A stretch of 64,000 nucleotides of DNA from Nannobrachium achirus (GCA_963921795.1 OY997645.1:17230365-17294364); one strand, 5' to 3'. Counted from the first letter of the stretch, positions 12,646-25,697 are shown. Notes: generated by a model from the letters alone, not told the origin. Program-made: numbers and translations.

Positions 12646-12743
12646 AGAGTTTCTAGTGTCTCTCTCTACTCTAGAAGAGAGGTTTTACATGAACTCTGCA
12701 GCCGCACTGAGGCGCTCCAACACAAGCTAAATGTTGCCTCAAT

Positions 12744-12850
12744 CAGTGGTTCTCAAACTTTGTTATGTCAAGGACCCCCAACATGATATGTATTTGGCTG
12801 CAGATCTCAAAACATTTTGTTCCAGGGACCCCCAGAAACAAAGATTTTAT
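12744..12850 (+). mobile_element. hAT-like family A 5' end fragment
   Basis: Begins CAGTGGTTCTCAAACTTTG and continues with CAAGGACCCCCAACATGATA and CCAGGGACCCCCAGAAACA, as at 50708. It stops before the palindromic core. It lies within the 1152-bp nested element. Confidence 0.65.
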
Positions 12851-13440
12851 ATTAGTTAATTTGGGTCTTGCCTCAGGCTAGATGCAGAATAGATACATGC
12901 TGCTTTGATCCCAGATAGCCTACGTGTGTGGCAAGATTCCAGAGCATTTTGGGGCATAAATATATACGTATTAGAAGCTTTTAATCCAGAATTGACCAAT
13001 GTCACCATGGGCCACATACTGAACACTGTACAAAACAAACAAACACTGTACAAAAAATGAACTTCATAAACAGTTCACATTGATCCAGTAAGGGAAAAAG
13101 GCAGGTGCTCTAGCACCCCCTAGTGTCTATGTGTGCACGTCCCTCTAGAGATAGGCTACTGTGTACAGCTGTGCGTGATTTTAGGGCAAAATCTGTAGGA
13201 GCAGTGTCTAAAAATGTTTTTTGCAAGAATCGGTCTCATGGTGGCGCTAGAAGAGGGACATGTGGGAAATGAGGGGTGGGGGTTGTGGTTTGGCAGCCAA
13301 GGAGTGCGTGTGCAAAGTTTGGCATGGATAGGGGCAACAGTGGCAGAGATATGAGTAGGGCAAAAGTGTGACGTGTGACGGACAGACAGACTGACAGACA
13401 GCCGGTGGAGGTTTTGATAGTAACTGCAAACTCTAACAAA

Positions 13441-13856
<416 letters not shown>

Positions 13857-13873
13857 CAACGACACTGATCCAC

Positions 13874-14209
13874 TAGGGATGGGCACGATAAGTTTATCGT
13901 GATAAAAAACACTCACGGTAATCGTATCATGGAGATTTAATGTATCGTGATATCGTCCTCCGTCATGCACCGGTACCACTTAAATCCTCTATAATTGGTA
14001 AAAGGTACTTATAATATACGTACTTGATAGTCTTTTTTTCTCACTCTCTATCACATGTCTTTGACAAAAAATAGGCGATCTACAAGCTCACAACGTGTCG
14101 CAAATGTTCTGCCCCAGGATAATGGATTTTGATTATCGCGATATCGTAAATCGCGATTTCTTTTGTCACAGTAATCGTGATATGACATTTTCATATCGTC
14201 CCATCCCTA
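13874..14209. mobile_element. hAT-type MITE, TAGGGATGGGCACGATA family
   Basis: Ends TAGGGATGGGCACGATA and TATCGTCCCATCCCTA are inverted repeats around 336 bp rich in ATCGTGATATCG words. Half of the palindromic module (AATAGGCGATCTACAAGCTC) sits at 14068-14095 without its partner arm. Flanks TGATCCAC and CCCTCCAC agree at only 5 of 8 positions, so the duplication is unproven. Confidence 0.7.
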
Positions 14210-14268
14210 CCCTCCACCCCCTCCCCACCCTGGAGCAAGCGCCATCGCCGTACACGATAGACAGCTAA

Positions 14269-14271
<3 letters not shown>

Positions 14272-14328
<57 letters not shown>
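14272..14328 (+). repeat. (GT)n microsatellite
   Basis: About 57 bases of GT, 60 bases after the MITE. Confidence 0.97.
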
Positions 14329-14331
<3 letters not shown>

Positions 14332-14334
14332 TCA

Positions 14335-14620
14335 CAGCAGCTCGCATCTGCGACGCTGGATGCAGGATGCAGTCTGCCCGGAGGACCCGGCGGCGGGCCG
14401 GCCCGCCTCGGCTCGGGGGCGCCCCGGTCGCTTGCTCTGTGCCCCTGCCGGGCGCACTTTCTCCGCGGCGGTGCGTCGCGACCGGCTCTGGGTCGGGATG
14501 AGTGTGCAGCTCACGTCTCTCGGTGACCCGGTCTGAAAAAATCAGCCCCATCCCAGCTCTGTGCACTGTGTGCAAGCCCGCTGCCCGCGGGAAGTATTTA
14601 CAGCACGTCGGTGAGGCGGA
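14335..14620. promoter_or_regulatory. isolated CpG-rich patch, possible small CpG island
   Basis: A sharp rise in G+C and in CpG between AT-rich flanks (CCCGGCGGCGGGCCGGCCC, TTCTCCGCGGCGGTGCGTCG). Frames are open on both strands but resemble no known protein. It could be a promoter or first exon of an unidentified transcript, or simply a GC-rich repeat. Confidence 0.3.
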
Positions 14621-15290
14621 CCCAGGCAGGATCACATTTCATCAGTTTAATGGAAACAGGCTAAATTCGCTTTGTCTTAATAAGCATTTCTGATAATTCA
14701 CTTCCCTAATTCGAATACGTTTATGGAAACATGGCTATAGTTTCGTTATCATGAAGCGATTTCTAAAATTAAAACGTCTCCATATTGGTTTGGAAGTCCA
14801 CTTCCATGACAACTGACTGTATTATGTCCCTGTAAATATTTAAATGTTCGCTATTTTAAAATAGACGATGTACAAGGATGTATTGAAGACAACAATACAA
14901 TGAGATTTTTGTTTTCAGCTGTGAAACGCTGTCCGCAGCTTGCAGTTGCAAGCCTGCAGGGCTTGCTGTGAGGCTTCCCTCACAAGAGGGGGACCCCCCA
15001 TTCATGTCAATGGCATGTTTGCATTTAGATTTAAACCACCTCTACAGCAAGTTTAAAATGAATCCCTTATTGATATTTAAATCGAAGTTTAAAGTAGTGG
15101 TGCAACAGGATTAACATTAATCCAGGTTTAGAATGAAAAGTAAAACCAAGATTAAAAGGATGGTTTAAAACTAAACCAGATTAATGAAAACTACAACTAG
15201 ATTTAAAGTTTGGTGCAACTGGATTAAAAGATAAACCTTGATTTAAACCAGGTTAAGGCTTAATCCGTGTTGGTGCAAGCCGCCCTTAGA
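14621..15290. repeat. intergenic DNA ending in degenerate TTTAAACC-type repeats
   Basis: From 15050 to 15265, words such as TTTAAACC, TTAATCC, AACCAGGTT and GGTGCAAC recur in both orientations (GGTGCAACAGGATTAA, GGTGCAACTGGATTAA, TTGGTGCAAG), as in a worn short tandem or inverted repeat. The segment before it has a trace of the palindromic module at 14855-14875. Confidence 0.4.
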
Positions 15291-15407
15291 CAATGATTTA
15301 GTAACACACTAGTCTAAAAATCACACCCCTGTGAACTGAGCGGTGGTTTACCCACCAACCCCCCTCCCCCCTTCCCCTCGGGCCGTGTAGATCTATGAAT
15401 TCTGTCA

Positions 15408-15484
15408 CCCGCCCCCCCCCCCCCCAGGCTAGTCTCAACAGCACCCTCTTACCCACCAACCCCCCCCCCCCTCCCCCCTTCCCC

Positions 15485-15486
<2 letters not shown>
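15408..15486 (+). repeat. C-rich tracts
   Basis: Two long C-runs (about 15411-15425 and 15461-15486, the second broken by T) directly before a (GT)n. They are G-quadruplex or i-motif candidates. Confidence 0.85.
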
Positions 15487-15522
<36 letters not shown>

Positions 15523-15538
15523 TGTGTGTGTGTGTGTG
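15487..15538 (+). repeat. (GT)n microsatellite, one CG interruption
   Basis: About 52 bases, GT with a GCGCGT break. Confidence 0.95.
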
Positions 15539-15595
15539 CCTGGCCTGGCCTGAAAACAGCGCCCCTCCCTTAACATGTGTGGTCATAAAAGGTAC

Positions 15596-15690
15596 TGTAG
15601 GCTACATACAGACGCACCCACCCACATACACGTACGTCTACACACACGGCCACGTATAGGAGCGGCGTGACCACCGCTCAAAAAAGTAAG
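15596..15690 (+). repeat. 3' end of a GGTGGCGCTA-like repeat
   Basis: GTAGGCTACATACAGACGCA, CCACGTATAGGAGC and the small hairpin GAGCGGCGTGACCACCGCTC correspond to the end of the repeat at 55976-56590 (CAGGCTACATACAGACACAC, CCACGTATAGGGAGCTG, GGAGCTGCACACAGCTCC). Confidence 0.5.
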
Positions 15691-16678
15691 GAAACACGAC
15701 GGGCCGCATAGACATGCCACAAGGGCCCACGCGCCGCAGGTTGAATAGCGTTGGTCTACCCTCTTCCTTTGCCTGAGACTGCTCTTGGGTCTGATTTCCT
15801 GTCCTTGTCACGGACAAATCAAAGGTCAGACATGTCCCTGCTCTCTGGGAAAAGTCAACACTGTCAGTCTGTCTGTCTGCCTGCCAGCCTGCCTGTCATT
15901 CTGTCTCTGCTCACCCCATAGGTCTCAAGGTGAATCTGTAAACCATGTACACATTGTACTTGCTGCGTCAAGAGACTCAAATAAGGAAACTGGGAAGAGA
16001 AGTAACGACACGCAATAACACTCTTACATCAGCAGCTGCCAGCTGCAAGGAGAGAGTGGAGTCTTGTGGAAAAATGTATTGTTTGTTTTCTAATGCATAT
16101 TGTACCACTGTTTTTTGGAATATACTGTATGTTACTCTCTTTTTATTCGACACTTGGCTATACACACATCGACTGGGTGCTGGGTTAAAGAGGCTTAAAG
16201 GTGAAAACCACTGTCATTAATATACCTTAGAGGAGTTGTGTGGAAACTGGAAATACAAAAAAAGTTCCCCCCTTCTGTGTTGCCTAGAATTGATTTGGTT
16301 TGTATTGCACAGGTACATCGTGATGACATCACACCGGTGTACCACCAATCCTCAAGCTTATCGGACGTACGTACAGTATGCCCGTGTATGTCCATCTGGC
16401 ATATGCTATGCTACGGACCAGACGTGTGTGCCCTTATTAGTGTGATTGCCTATGGGGCAACGAACTATAGTTCTAGTGTTACTTTCTAGGTAAACAATCC
16501 AGACTATAAATAAATCCTAGATAAACTTTTAGCCATTCCCGGTGACGTCCATTGAGTTCAATGGGGGAGCGGTGCTAGCTTGAGGATTGGTCAAGCTTCA
16601 CATGACAATTAGGCTATCCAGACAATAACTAGGCAACCACACTCGCAATTTCCCACAATTGCATCTTTCTAGTACAGG
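15691..16678. other. intergenic DNA with a 14-bp inverted repeat
   Basis: CCAATCCTCAAGCT near 16346 returns inverted as AGCTTGAGGATTGG near 16575, about 240 bp apart. This could be the ends of a small foldback element. No gene recognised. Confidence 0.35.
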
Positions 16679-16719
16679 GGTAGAGCATGTCTCTTGCTCT
16701 CAGAGAAGTGTCCTTACAC

Positions 16720-17182
16720 CAGGGGTTTTCAAAGTGGGTGACGGGGCACCCTGGGGTGCCGCGATGGCAGTCCAGGGGTGCCGCGAGATAATTTGATAGT
16801 ATTTGGAATTTATTTGGACAGTTGAAAAAATAATTAGTATCATTTTAAACTTTAAACTTTAAACTTGTGTACGTCTTTTGGTAAAGCAAAGCCCTGCTTC
16901 ATCATACAAGACTGTCACACAAAACTAGTGAAAACAGCAGATCTACAAGCACACAACGCCTTGGCGTTGTGTGCTTGTAGATCGGCTGTTTTCACTAGTT
17001 TAGTACATTTTATAGATGATAAATAAAAAATGAACGGTTTTGGACATACAAGGTTTCCACCCGACAATGACGATATGCTATAAATATAAGGTGCTGGGAG
17101 TGAAACTTATAATGTAGGGGTGCCTCGGATTAAAAAATATATTTTTGGGGTGCCCTGAGACAAAAAAGTTTGGGAACCCCTG
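16720..17182 (-). mobile_element. hAT-like MITE, family B, near complete
   Basis: Runs from CAGGGGTTTTCAAAGTGG to GTTTGGGAACCCCTG, 463 bp, the reverse orientation of the element at 46043-46492. It contains the palindromic module at 16924-16998 within family E sequence (GGACATACAAGGTTTCCACC at its right). Flanking octamers CCTTACAC and TTCTAGTA each have the central TA but do not match, so this copy may be chimeric. It shares its left flank with 24476-24625. Confidence 0.8.
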
Positions 17183-17700
17183 TTCTAGTATATGCCTCGA
17201 TATTATTACGTCACCTTTGATTGGCTACGGGCATAGACGGCCCCTCTCTGCCAATACATATATGCCTCGATGTTATGACATCACCCGCTTTACCCCTCCC
17301 CGATTAGCTACAGGCCCATGGCTCATAGATTTGTATGGCCCGTTTGGCCTACTTATGCGCCAGAAGAGCACGCCTTGTAATTTATATCAAGTCACACTTT
17401 TTGCTGGTCCCTCATTGGCTGTTGATGGTGGTGATGACGTCATCACCCAGTTAGTGACGTCACTCCGTTTTTTTTCAAGGGTTTTCCCCATTGGATGATG
17501 CCACTCTGTGTTCTTTCAAGGGTTTTCCCATTCGATGATGTAAGTGCAGACTCACGGACGGACGGACGGGAGGACGGACGGACGGACGGACGGACGGACG
17601 GACGGACGGACGGAGATTTGCCTAATTAATTTATAATATAGTTAGAAATTGCGACCGATGCAGTATACCATAAGAAATGTCGCAGCTTGTCCGTCCTTGG
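17183..17700. repeat. unclassified repeat with (GGAC)n
   Basis: Contains two related blocks (TATGCCTCGATATTATTACG and ATGCCTCGATGTTATGACAT), two copies of CAAGGGTTTTCCC with GGATGATG (17476-17540, also seen near 37600) and a (GGAC)n run at 17554-17613. Part of the repeat complex that extends to 20190. Confidence 0.5.
17554..17613 (+). repeat. (GGAC)n microsatellite
   Basis: About 60 bases, one GGAGGAC interruption. Confidence 0.95.
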
Positions 17701-17727
17701 CTTTACTAATTAATATACGTTTTATTC

Positions 17728-18450
17728 CCATATATGGAGATCCCTGTCATGTCATCAATATTAAGGACATATCTGGAATTGCCCATATTTGGTAATGCCC
17801 ATATATGGGCATGTTTTTACATAACATTGTTGACTATCAAGCAGGGGTCTCCATATATGGGTAACTGGTCCGATACATCACTGGCCAGATGGCCAAGAAT
17901 TGTCGCATGTCGCCCTGAGGCGTCTTACTAGTTACTAGCTACAGTATTTATCTGATATGTTTCTTTTTATCATACATATTTATCATTGTTTTCCCTTTTT
18001 TAAGGTCAAAGCCTCATGCATAATGTTTTGCATAATTGCGACCGTCAGGGAGCAGTTTACTATGAAAACCTCCACCGGCCGTCCGTCGGTCGGTCGGTCA
18101 CACGTCACACCTTTGCCCTGCTCATATCTCCGCATCAGTATGACATCACACCACATGTGTACACAAACCTTTGTGTACGTTGCTGTGGCAACAGTCTGTT
18201 GTTGCTGGTTTGTTAGTGTACGTTAGCAACCACCTTAGCAACCATGGTTTTACCCTAGCAACCAACTGTTTACCCTAGCAACCAACTGTTTACCATAGCA
18301 ACCATGTTTTTTACCCTAGCAACCAACTGTTTACCATAGCAACCAGATACACAGAGCAGGGATCTCCATATATGGGCATAAACAGGTGACATCACACTGA
18401 TGTCAGATACTCAGAGCAGGGATTTCTCCATAATATATGGGCATAAAAGG
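17728..18450 (+). repeat. repeat complex with dispersed CCATATATGG and GCAACCA minisatellite
   Basis: CCATATATGG at 17728, 17799, 17851 and 18366. A GGTGGCGCTA-family end lies at 18036-18130 (GCGACCGTCAGG, AAAACCTCCACCGGCCGTCC, CACGTCACACCTTTG). At 18223-18345 a minisatellite of about 21 bp, AGCAACCAACTGTTTACC(C/A)T, has some six degenerate copies. Confidence 0.75.
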
Positions 18451-18868
18451 GATTCTGTTAGGGATCTCCATATATGGGCATAAAAGGGATTCTGTTAGGG
18501 ATCTCCATATATGGGCATACAAGGGATTCTGTTAGGGATCTCCATATATGGGCATAAAAGGGATTCTGTTAGGGATCTCCATATATGGGCATAAAAGGGA
18601 TTCTGTTAGGGATCTCCATATATGGGCATAAAAGGGATTCTGTTAGGGATCTCCATATATGGGCATAAAAGGGATTCTGTTAGGGATCTCCATATATGGG
18701 CATAAAAGGGATTCTGTTAGCTGTTAGTGATCTCCATATATGGGCATAAAAGGGATGTTGTTAGGGATCTCCATATATGGGCATAAAAGGGATTCTGTTA
18801 GGGATCTCCATATATGGGCATGAAAGGGATTCTGTTAGGGATCTCCATATATGGGCATAAAAGGGATT
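18451..18868 (+). repeat. 37-bp tandem satellite with CArG-like core
   Basis: Eleven copies of a 37-bp unit (GGGATCTCCATATATGGGCA + TAAAAGGGATTCTGTTA). The decamer CCATATATGG starts at 18468, 18505, 18542, 18579, 18616, 18653, 18690, 18734, 18771, 18808 and 18845. All steps are 37 bases except one of 44, where CTGTTAG is doubled. Copies are almost identical. The decamer fits CC(A/T)6GG, the serum response factor site, but binding is not shown. Confidence 0.95.
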
Positions 18869-20190
18869 GTATCCCAGATGATGCCCTGTTAGGAGATCCA
18901 CACTAACAGAATCCATATATGGTCCTACCGACAGCTGCTATAAGCCAACCCTGGCGATAAGGTCTGAGTCGAAGAAATGCTTCTTTCCTGGCAAGAATTG
19001 CCCCTTTATACTGTAGGGCTCGTTTGTGTATTGTATCATATCTCCATATATGGAGACATAAGTTGCTCATGCCCAAATATGGGCTGGTGAGGTCAGACTT
19101 AGTGTGATGCGTAGGTTATCTCCATATATGGAGATTCAACTTCAATGAGTAACCATGGCAAACTGTCAACTGCCCGTATGTCTTGATAATTGGTAAAACA
19201 AACTTTTGGCCTATTTGTGGAGATAAGCGACCAACGGTCGCTTATCTCCCGATTAGGGAGTCTTACTGGTACTGTAGGGCTCGTTTGTGTATTGTATGAC
19301 ATCACGCCACATCATCGGCTGAGGACTGTGTGATGTCATCATATCTCCATATATGGAGACATAAGTTGCTCATGCCCAAATATGGGCTGGTGAGGTCAGA
19401 CTTAGTGTGATGCGTAGGTTATCTCCATATATGGAGATTCAACTTCAATGAGTAACCATGGCAAACTGTCAACTGCCCGTATGTCTTGAGCGCAATTGAG
19501 AGCCTTCGTTACACCCCTAAAAACCAGTACTTGGGATTTGTTGATGTAAATGTTCACATAGAGCGTAATAATTGGTAAAACAAACTTTTGGCCTATTTGT
19601 GGAGATAAGCGACCAACGGTCGCTTATCTCCCGATTAGGGAGTCTTACTGGTTGCGACCGTTAGGTCGCAGTTTAGTATCAAAACCTCCACCGTCCGTCC
19701 GTCCGTCCGTCCGTCGGTCACACGTCACACCTTTGTTTGTGTACGGTGTGATGTCATACTGATGTCAGCAGTGTGATGTCATACTGATGTCAGCAGCTAT
19801 ATCTCTATATATGGAGTTATATGTTGTTCGTGTCCAAATATGGGGCTTGTGAGGTCAGACTTAGTGAGATTCGTCGGTTATCTCCATATATGGAGGGAGA
19901 ACCAGCTTATGAGCCGATGAGTTGTGTCAGAGTCGAGATCCTGCTTGCATCTAATCTGTCGGTAGATAATGCCGGTCTTATATAAGGGTCATTTGTGTAC
20001 GGTGTGATGTCATACTGATGTCAGCAGTGTGATGTCATACTGATGTCAGCAGCTATGTCTCTATATATGAAGTTATATGTTGTTCGTGTCCAAATATGGG
20101 GCTTGTGAGGTCAGACTTAGTGAGATTCGTCGGTTATATTTGTGGAGATAAGCGACCAACTAGGGACCAATTAGGGAGTCTTACTGGTAT
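18869..20190 (+). repeat. nested large duplications with CArG-like words and foldback ends
   Basis: A block of about 150 bp (TCTCCATATATGGAGACATA to CAACTGCCCGTATGTCTTGA) occurs at 19040-19187 and 19341-19489. A second block with a foldback (GGAGATAAGCGACC...GGTCGCTTATCTCC) occurs at 19188-19271 and 19569-19652, and a third (TTTGTGTACGGTGTGATGTC to GATTCGTCGGTTAT) at 19735-19880 and 19990-20135. GGTGGCGCTA-family ends adjoin at 19652. Confidence 0.8.
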
Positions 20191-22975
<2,785 letters not shown>

Positions 22976-24090
22976 GGCCGTGTGTCCTGGTGGTGTTACT
23001 GTATAATAGGCCAATGTAAAAAGGGTGGCATATGTTCTTCACCATAGATCTTTCATGGAAATCGGACGCTGCATGCATGATTTGAAGCATTGTGTTCCAA
23101 AAATGTGTTTTGCTAAAGTCTACCTGCTGGTGGCGCTATAACAGGCCAATGTGAAAAAAGGTAGCATTTGTTCCTTGACCTAGTGGGAATATGTGTGGCA
23201 AATTTCACGGTAATCGCAAGCTGCGTTGATGATTTGAAGCATTTATTTCAAAAACTGAGCAATCCTGCAAACTTTGGAAGCTAATATTAGCCAATCAGGA
23301 TGGAATATGAAATATCAGACGGACCGGACTTGATCACATGACTATAGAGATACTGTGTACCGATTTGCGTGATTTTTGGATAAAATCTCAAGGAGTAATA
23401 TCCAAAAATGTGTTTTACATAAGTCGGCCCAAAGGTGGCGCTATAAAAGGCTGATGTGAAAAATGCAGGGCAAAGGTTTATCCTTAGACTCTAGGGAGTG
23501 CGCTTACAAAGTTTGAAACTGATCGGTGGAGTTATAGGTAAAACCACAAATCGGCCTGTTATAGCGCCACCATGAGGCTGATTTAAAAAAAAAAATAAGT
23601 GGCATTTCTTCCTCGGCCTAGTGGGAACGTGTGTGCACGATTTCATGATAATTGCACTTTGCGTTTGGGATTTGAGGCATTTTGTTCAAAACGGCTCAAT
23701 CCTACAAACTTTGGAAGCCAATCTTAGCCAATCAGGATGGAATATGCAAAATCGGACAGATCTGTGTCGATCACATGACTGTCGAGATACTGCCTACTGA
23801 TTTGTAGGATTTTTGGACAAAATCTGTAAGAGTAGTGCACAGAAATGTGTTTTGCGAACATCGGCCACTAGGTGGCGCTAGAAAAGGCCCATTTGAAAGA
23901 TTTAGGGCAGAGGTTCTAGATTGGCATCCAGGGAATGTGTGTGCTCACTTTGGCAGCGACCGGGCCAACGGCGACTGAGATTAGCTGCACACAAACTGCG
24001 AGGACACACGGACACACGGACGCACGGACGGACGAAGGGGAAAACATACTCTCCCCCAAGCCTTCGGCTGGTGGAGACAATAAATATATA
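22976..24090 (+). mobile_element. GGTGGCGCTA-family repeat, multi-unit copy
   Basis: Three or more degenerate units share the order GTGGGAATATGTGTGGCAAA, TTTGAAGCATT, CAATCAGGATGGAATATG, GATCACATGACT-TAGAGATACTG, TTTTTGGATAAAATCT and GGTGGCGCTA (at 23129, 23433 and 23871, plus an inverted one at 23561). The end has ACACGGACGCACGGACGG and then a hairpin CCAAGCCTTCGGCTGGTGG. No coding frame. Similar units lie at 11868, 55976 and 57423. Confidence 0.7.
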
Positions 24091-24475
24091 TATAATAATG
24101 CATACAAAAGGAGTCATCATAGACCATTACAAATCTACTGATTAACACCTCCTGTGCAGTATGAAATCAAATGAACGTGTCGGATTTGGACAGACTGTTT
24201 CATTTTTTAATCACGTACATTTTTACGTTTTATTTCTCTGCCGCTGTGGAGCAGGTTTTTAGCGGAAGACAAGATTGTTCCACTCTATATGGTATTGAGC
24301 CTTGCTTTCTAATTATAAGCACAGATAATCCATTTACCAGCTACACGGCATAATGGTGAGTGTTAATTTAACTTAGAGTAGACCTATATTTGAATGTGAA
24401 GCTTTTTATAAATCACAGCTATTACCTCCAAAACCCTGGGTTAAATGATCTTCTGCATGCTCTTTCTTCAGACTT
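24091..24475. other. no feature recognised
   Basis: AT-rich spacer between two repeats; no supported frame. Confidence 0.4.
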
Positions 24476-24625
24476 GGTAGAGCATGTCTCTTGCTCTCAG
24501 TGAAGTGTCCTTACACCAGGGGTTTTCAAAGTGGGTGACGGGGCACCCTGGGGTGCCGTGACGGCAGTCCAGGGGTGCCGCGAGGTATTTGGAATTTAAT
24601 ATTTGGAATTTATTTGGACAATTTA
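24476..24625 (-). mobile_element. hAT-like family B end with duplicated flank
   Basis: CAGGGGTTTTCAAAGTGGGT starts at 24517. Both this end and the 40 bases before it (GTAGAGCATGTCTCTTGCTC, GAAGTGTCCTTACAC) match 16679-16845 closely. The element breaks off after about 110 bases. Confidence 0.75.
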
Positions 24626-25088
24626 AGCTAAAAGACTACTGAATTCTTCAGATTACAAGTATTCTCATTCATTGTACAATAGTGTCACGTGAGGCGTTGT
24701 TATAGTGTTATAGTTTTCGTATTATTTTTAAATTATAATATAGATTAGTGAGGGAAGAGGTTGAACAAGGTCAGAAAATAGCAAAAAGATGATGTGTAGA
24801 TCTTGATCTTCTATATTTTTTGGTTCTTTTTAAGATTTTTTACCAGAACATCTGTATGATTTTAGTTAGTTTAAATTAGTTTTGTAAATACGCAAAACAG
24901 TTTCAGTTATTGTTCTTTTGTAAAGCCTAGTTTGTTTTATTTTATTTCAGTTAACTAAAACCTTTTTTATTCCTCAATTATAGCTTTTGTTAGTTTCAGT
25001 TAACCCTGACTACCCCATAACCCTGACTACCAGCTTGTAGATTTTCTGCACACAAATTCTACCTTTTCTGGAAGGCAGAGGAACAGAT

Positions 25089-25089
<1 letters not shown>
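24626..25089. other. AT-rich intergenic DNA, no gene recognised
   Basis: Short words TTAGTTTCAGTTAAC and CCCTGACTACC repeat locally. Nothing else recognised. Confidence 0.4.

Positions 25090-25138
<49 letters not shown>
25090..25138 (+). repeat. (CA)n microsatellite
   Basis: About 49 bases. Confidence 0.97.
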
Positions 25139-25140
<2 letters not shown>

Positions 25141-25150
25141 TTATGACGAT

Positions 25151-25495
25151 TAGGGATGTCCCGATACCACTTTTTTGCTGACCAAGTACAAGTACGAGTA
25201 CTTATTTGAGTACTTGCCGATACCGAATACCGACACTGTGAGTTAAGTTTCTGTACAAGTGCTTAAATAGTGTGTGGTGCTCCAAAATAAAATGCTTTAA
25301 ATAATTATGTTGTCATGCCTACAGTGAGAGAATGTGAAAACACTGTTCATTAGTTGAACTAACACACACAAAACTGTCTTAGGACTTTTGATATGTTGTT
25401 ACCAACATATTTATGAAACAAAATGGTTGAGTTGAGCAAAATATCCTGGTATTGGGGAGAGTACCGATTCTGGTATCGATATCGGGACATCCCTA
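25151..25495. mobile_element. hAT-type MITE, TAGGGATGTCCCGATA family
   Basis: Inverted ends TAGGGATGTCCCGATACC and TATCGATATCGGGACATC-CCTA enclose 345 bp. A perfect 8-bp duplication ATGACGAT flanks it (25143-25150, 25496-25503). The flanks (CACGATTATGACGAT and CAAATAATTGCAATT...TTGTGACAGG) look like the right end of a TAGGGCTGTCAC-type element such as 55305-55698, so this copy sits inside an older one. Confidence 0.9.
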
Positions 25496-25569
25496 ATGAC
25501 GATCATGCAAAAATAATTGTGATTACCTCAAATAATTGCAATTGGGTGATCATCATTGTGACAGGCCTG

Positions 25570-25697
<128 letters not shown>

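Larger units (their letters stand above)
11991..13142. mobile_element. nested hAT-like element inside the GGTGGCGCTA repeat
   Basis: Ends resemble each other inverted (GGGGCGTGCACAGAC at 11994 and GTCTATGTGTGCACGTCC ending 13142). The insertion is flanked by CTCTAGAG on both sides (11983-11990, 13143-13150), and the outer repeat resumes exactly afterwards. At 1152 bp it is much longer than the other MITEs here but has no transposase. The exact outer base of each end is uncertain because the two ends differ by about four bases. Confidence 0.6.
11868..13440 (+). mobile_element. GGTGGCGCTA-family repeat, split by a nested element
   Basis: The outer repeat starts CCAGTAAGACTCCCTAATCG with a GCGACCG...CGGTCGC-type hairpin motif. 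It resumes at 13143 with GTGATTTTAGGGCAAAATCT, GGTGGCGCTAGAAGAGGGAC, GGCAAAAGTGTGACGTGTGA, a GACAGACAG run and GGTGGAGGTTTTGATAGTAA. The same order of blocks is uninterrupted at 57423-58280. Here it is broken at 11990/13143 by an inserted element. Superfamily unknown; no coding frame. Confidence 0.65.

Noticed and set aside
14207..14635. 142-codon minus-strand frame over the CpG-rich patch
   Set aside because: It includes a translated (CA)n tract and low-complexity Arg/Pro-rich sequence. Open frames on both strands are expected in GC-rich DNA.
18451..18868. Possible CRISPR array
   Set aside because: The period is regular, but the whole 37-bp unit repeats with no variable spacers, and the surrounding genome is vertebrate. 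It is a satellite.
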